Below, piece after piece: positions 39,144 to 39,306 of a stretch of 39,306 bases of DNA. The notes under the pieces were generated by a model. That model was not told the DNA's origin and made no database searches. It saw only the letters and a list, made by a program, of their open reading frames with translations. The translations under genes were made by a program, and so were the position numbers. Source of the stretch: Streptomyces silaceus (lineage in GTDB: Bacteria > Actinomycetota > Actinomycetes > Streptomycetales > Streptomycetaceae); NCBI RefSeq assembly GCF_001419745.1, contig NZ_LIRJ01000144.1:1-39306 (forward strand). Reading direction: 5' to 3'. The first letter of the stretch is position 1. Each line of letters begins with the position of its first letter.

Positions 39144-39306
39144 TCAGGAGCGGCGGGCGGCGATGCGGTCCGGGGTGGGCCAGCGCACGTCCCGTACCCA
39201 GCCGAGGCGTTCGAGGAGGCGGATGACGGCGGCGGAGGGGTCGATCTGGCCGCGTTCGACGCCGTGGCGGGCGCTGGTGGGGTCGGCGTGGTGGAGGTTG
39301 TGCCAG
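39144..39306 (-). CDS. Fatty acid desaturase, C-terminal end (cut by window edge)
   Basis: Reading leftward from 39305 gives 53 codons ending in TGA: WHNLHHADPTSARHGVERGQ followed by IDPSAAVIRLLERLGWVRDV and RWPTPDRIAARRS. This is the end of a membrane acyl-CoA/acyl-lipid delta-9 type desaturase; HNLHH is the third histidine box that binds the di-iron centre, and GWVRDVRWPTP is typical of actinobacterial members. The enzyme makes unsaturated fatty acids in the membrane. The rest of the gene lies beyond the right edge. Its stop is about 140 bases upstream of the PP2C start on the same strand. Confidence 0.9.
   Translation of the reverse strand, partial: WHNLHHADPTSARHGVERGQIDPSAAVIRLLERLGWVRDVRWPTPDRIAARRS

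Noticed and set aside
1..39306. tRNA, rRNA, insertion sequence or prophage
   Set aside because: No tRNA cloverleaf, rRNA, transposase, integrase or phage structural gene was recognised on either strand.

Overview
The window is very GC-rich, codes densely on both strands, uses many GTG starts and ATGA stop/start overlaps, and carries families typical of high-GC actinomycetes: DUF397/DUF5753 regulators, SigE-like ECF sigma factor, GAF-ANTAR proteins, nSTAND-WD40 protein and an ask-asd operon with an internal start. I read it as Streptomyces chromosome or a very close relative. Bases 1-22 look like a residual Illumina Nextera (Tn5) adapter, so the left end is probably a raw contig end. The right end cuts a fatty acid desaturase gene.

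Layout. 448-2116: housekeeping block ybaB/ebfC, recR and a DUF5063 gene. 2145-5243: small accessory patch with signs of decay (Xre regulator without its HTH, tandem DUF397, winged-helix/zinc-ribbon protein, Uma2-like gene with an N-terminal duplication and a lost catalytic core). 5469-7801: ask-asd, aspartate pathway. 8182-10199: SigE-like ECF sigma factor with a translationally coupled membrane protein, behind a possible ECF-type promoter. 10335-16644: SURF1, S9 peptidase, SAM methyltransferase, small basic protein, GNAT acetyltransferase and glutamate decarboxylase. 16720-25710: signalling region with two GAF-ANTAR genes on the minus strand, two truncated genes that lost facing 5' ends (2OG-Fe(II) oxygenase, Lrp/AsnC), then a plus-strand run of CheB-type methylesterase, CheR-PAS methyltransferase, two more GAF-ANTAR genes and a membrane PI-PLC-like protein. 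25759-30073: Ala-rich protein, DoxX-like protein, amidohydrolase, FkbM methyltransferase and family 2 glycosyltransferase. 30649-34704: 1351-residue HTH-nSTAND-TM-WD40 protein. 35392-39004: minus-strand run of GAF-PP2C phosphatase, two GAF-ANTAR genes and a STAS protein.

The most unusual signal is the density and arrangement of ANTAR proteins (RNA-binding antiterminators). There are six, in three adjacent pairs, and each pair combines one protein with an EQAKG/EQVKG motif and one with an HQATGM/HQAAG motif. One pair sits beside CheB and CheR-PAS with no chemoreceptor, CheA, CheW or flagellar gene in view. Another sits between a PP2C phosphatase and a STAS protein whose usual phosphoserine position is Ala. 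This suggests signalling modules that join methylation-type or partner-switching sensors to RNA-level control. Functions are inferred from sequence motifs only; no database search was run.
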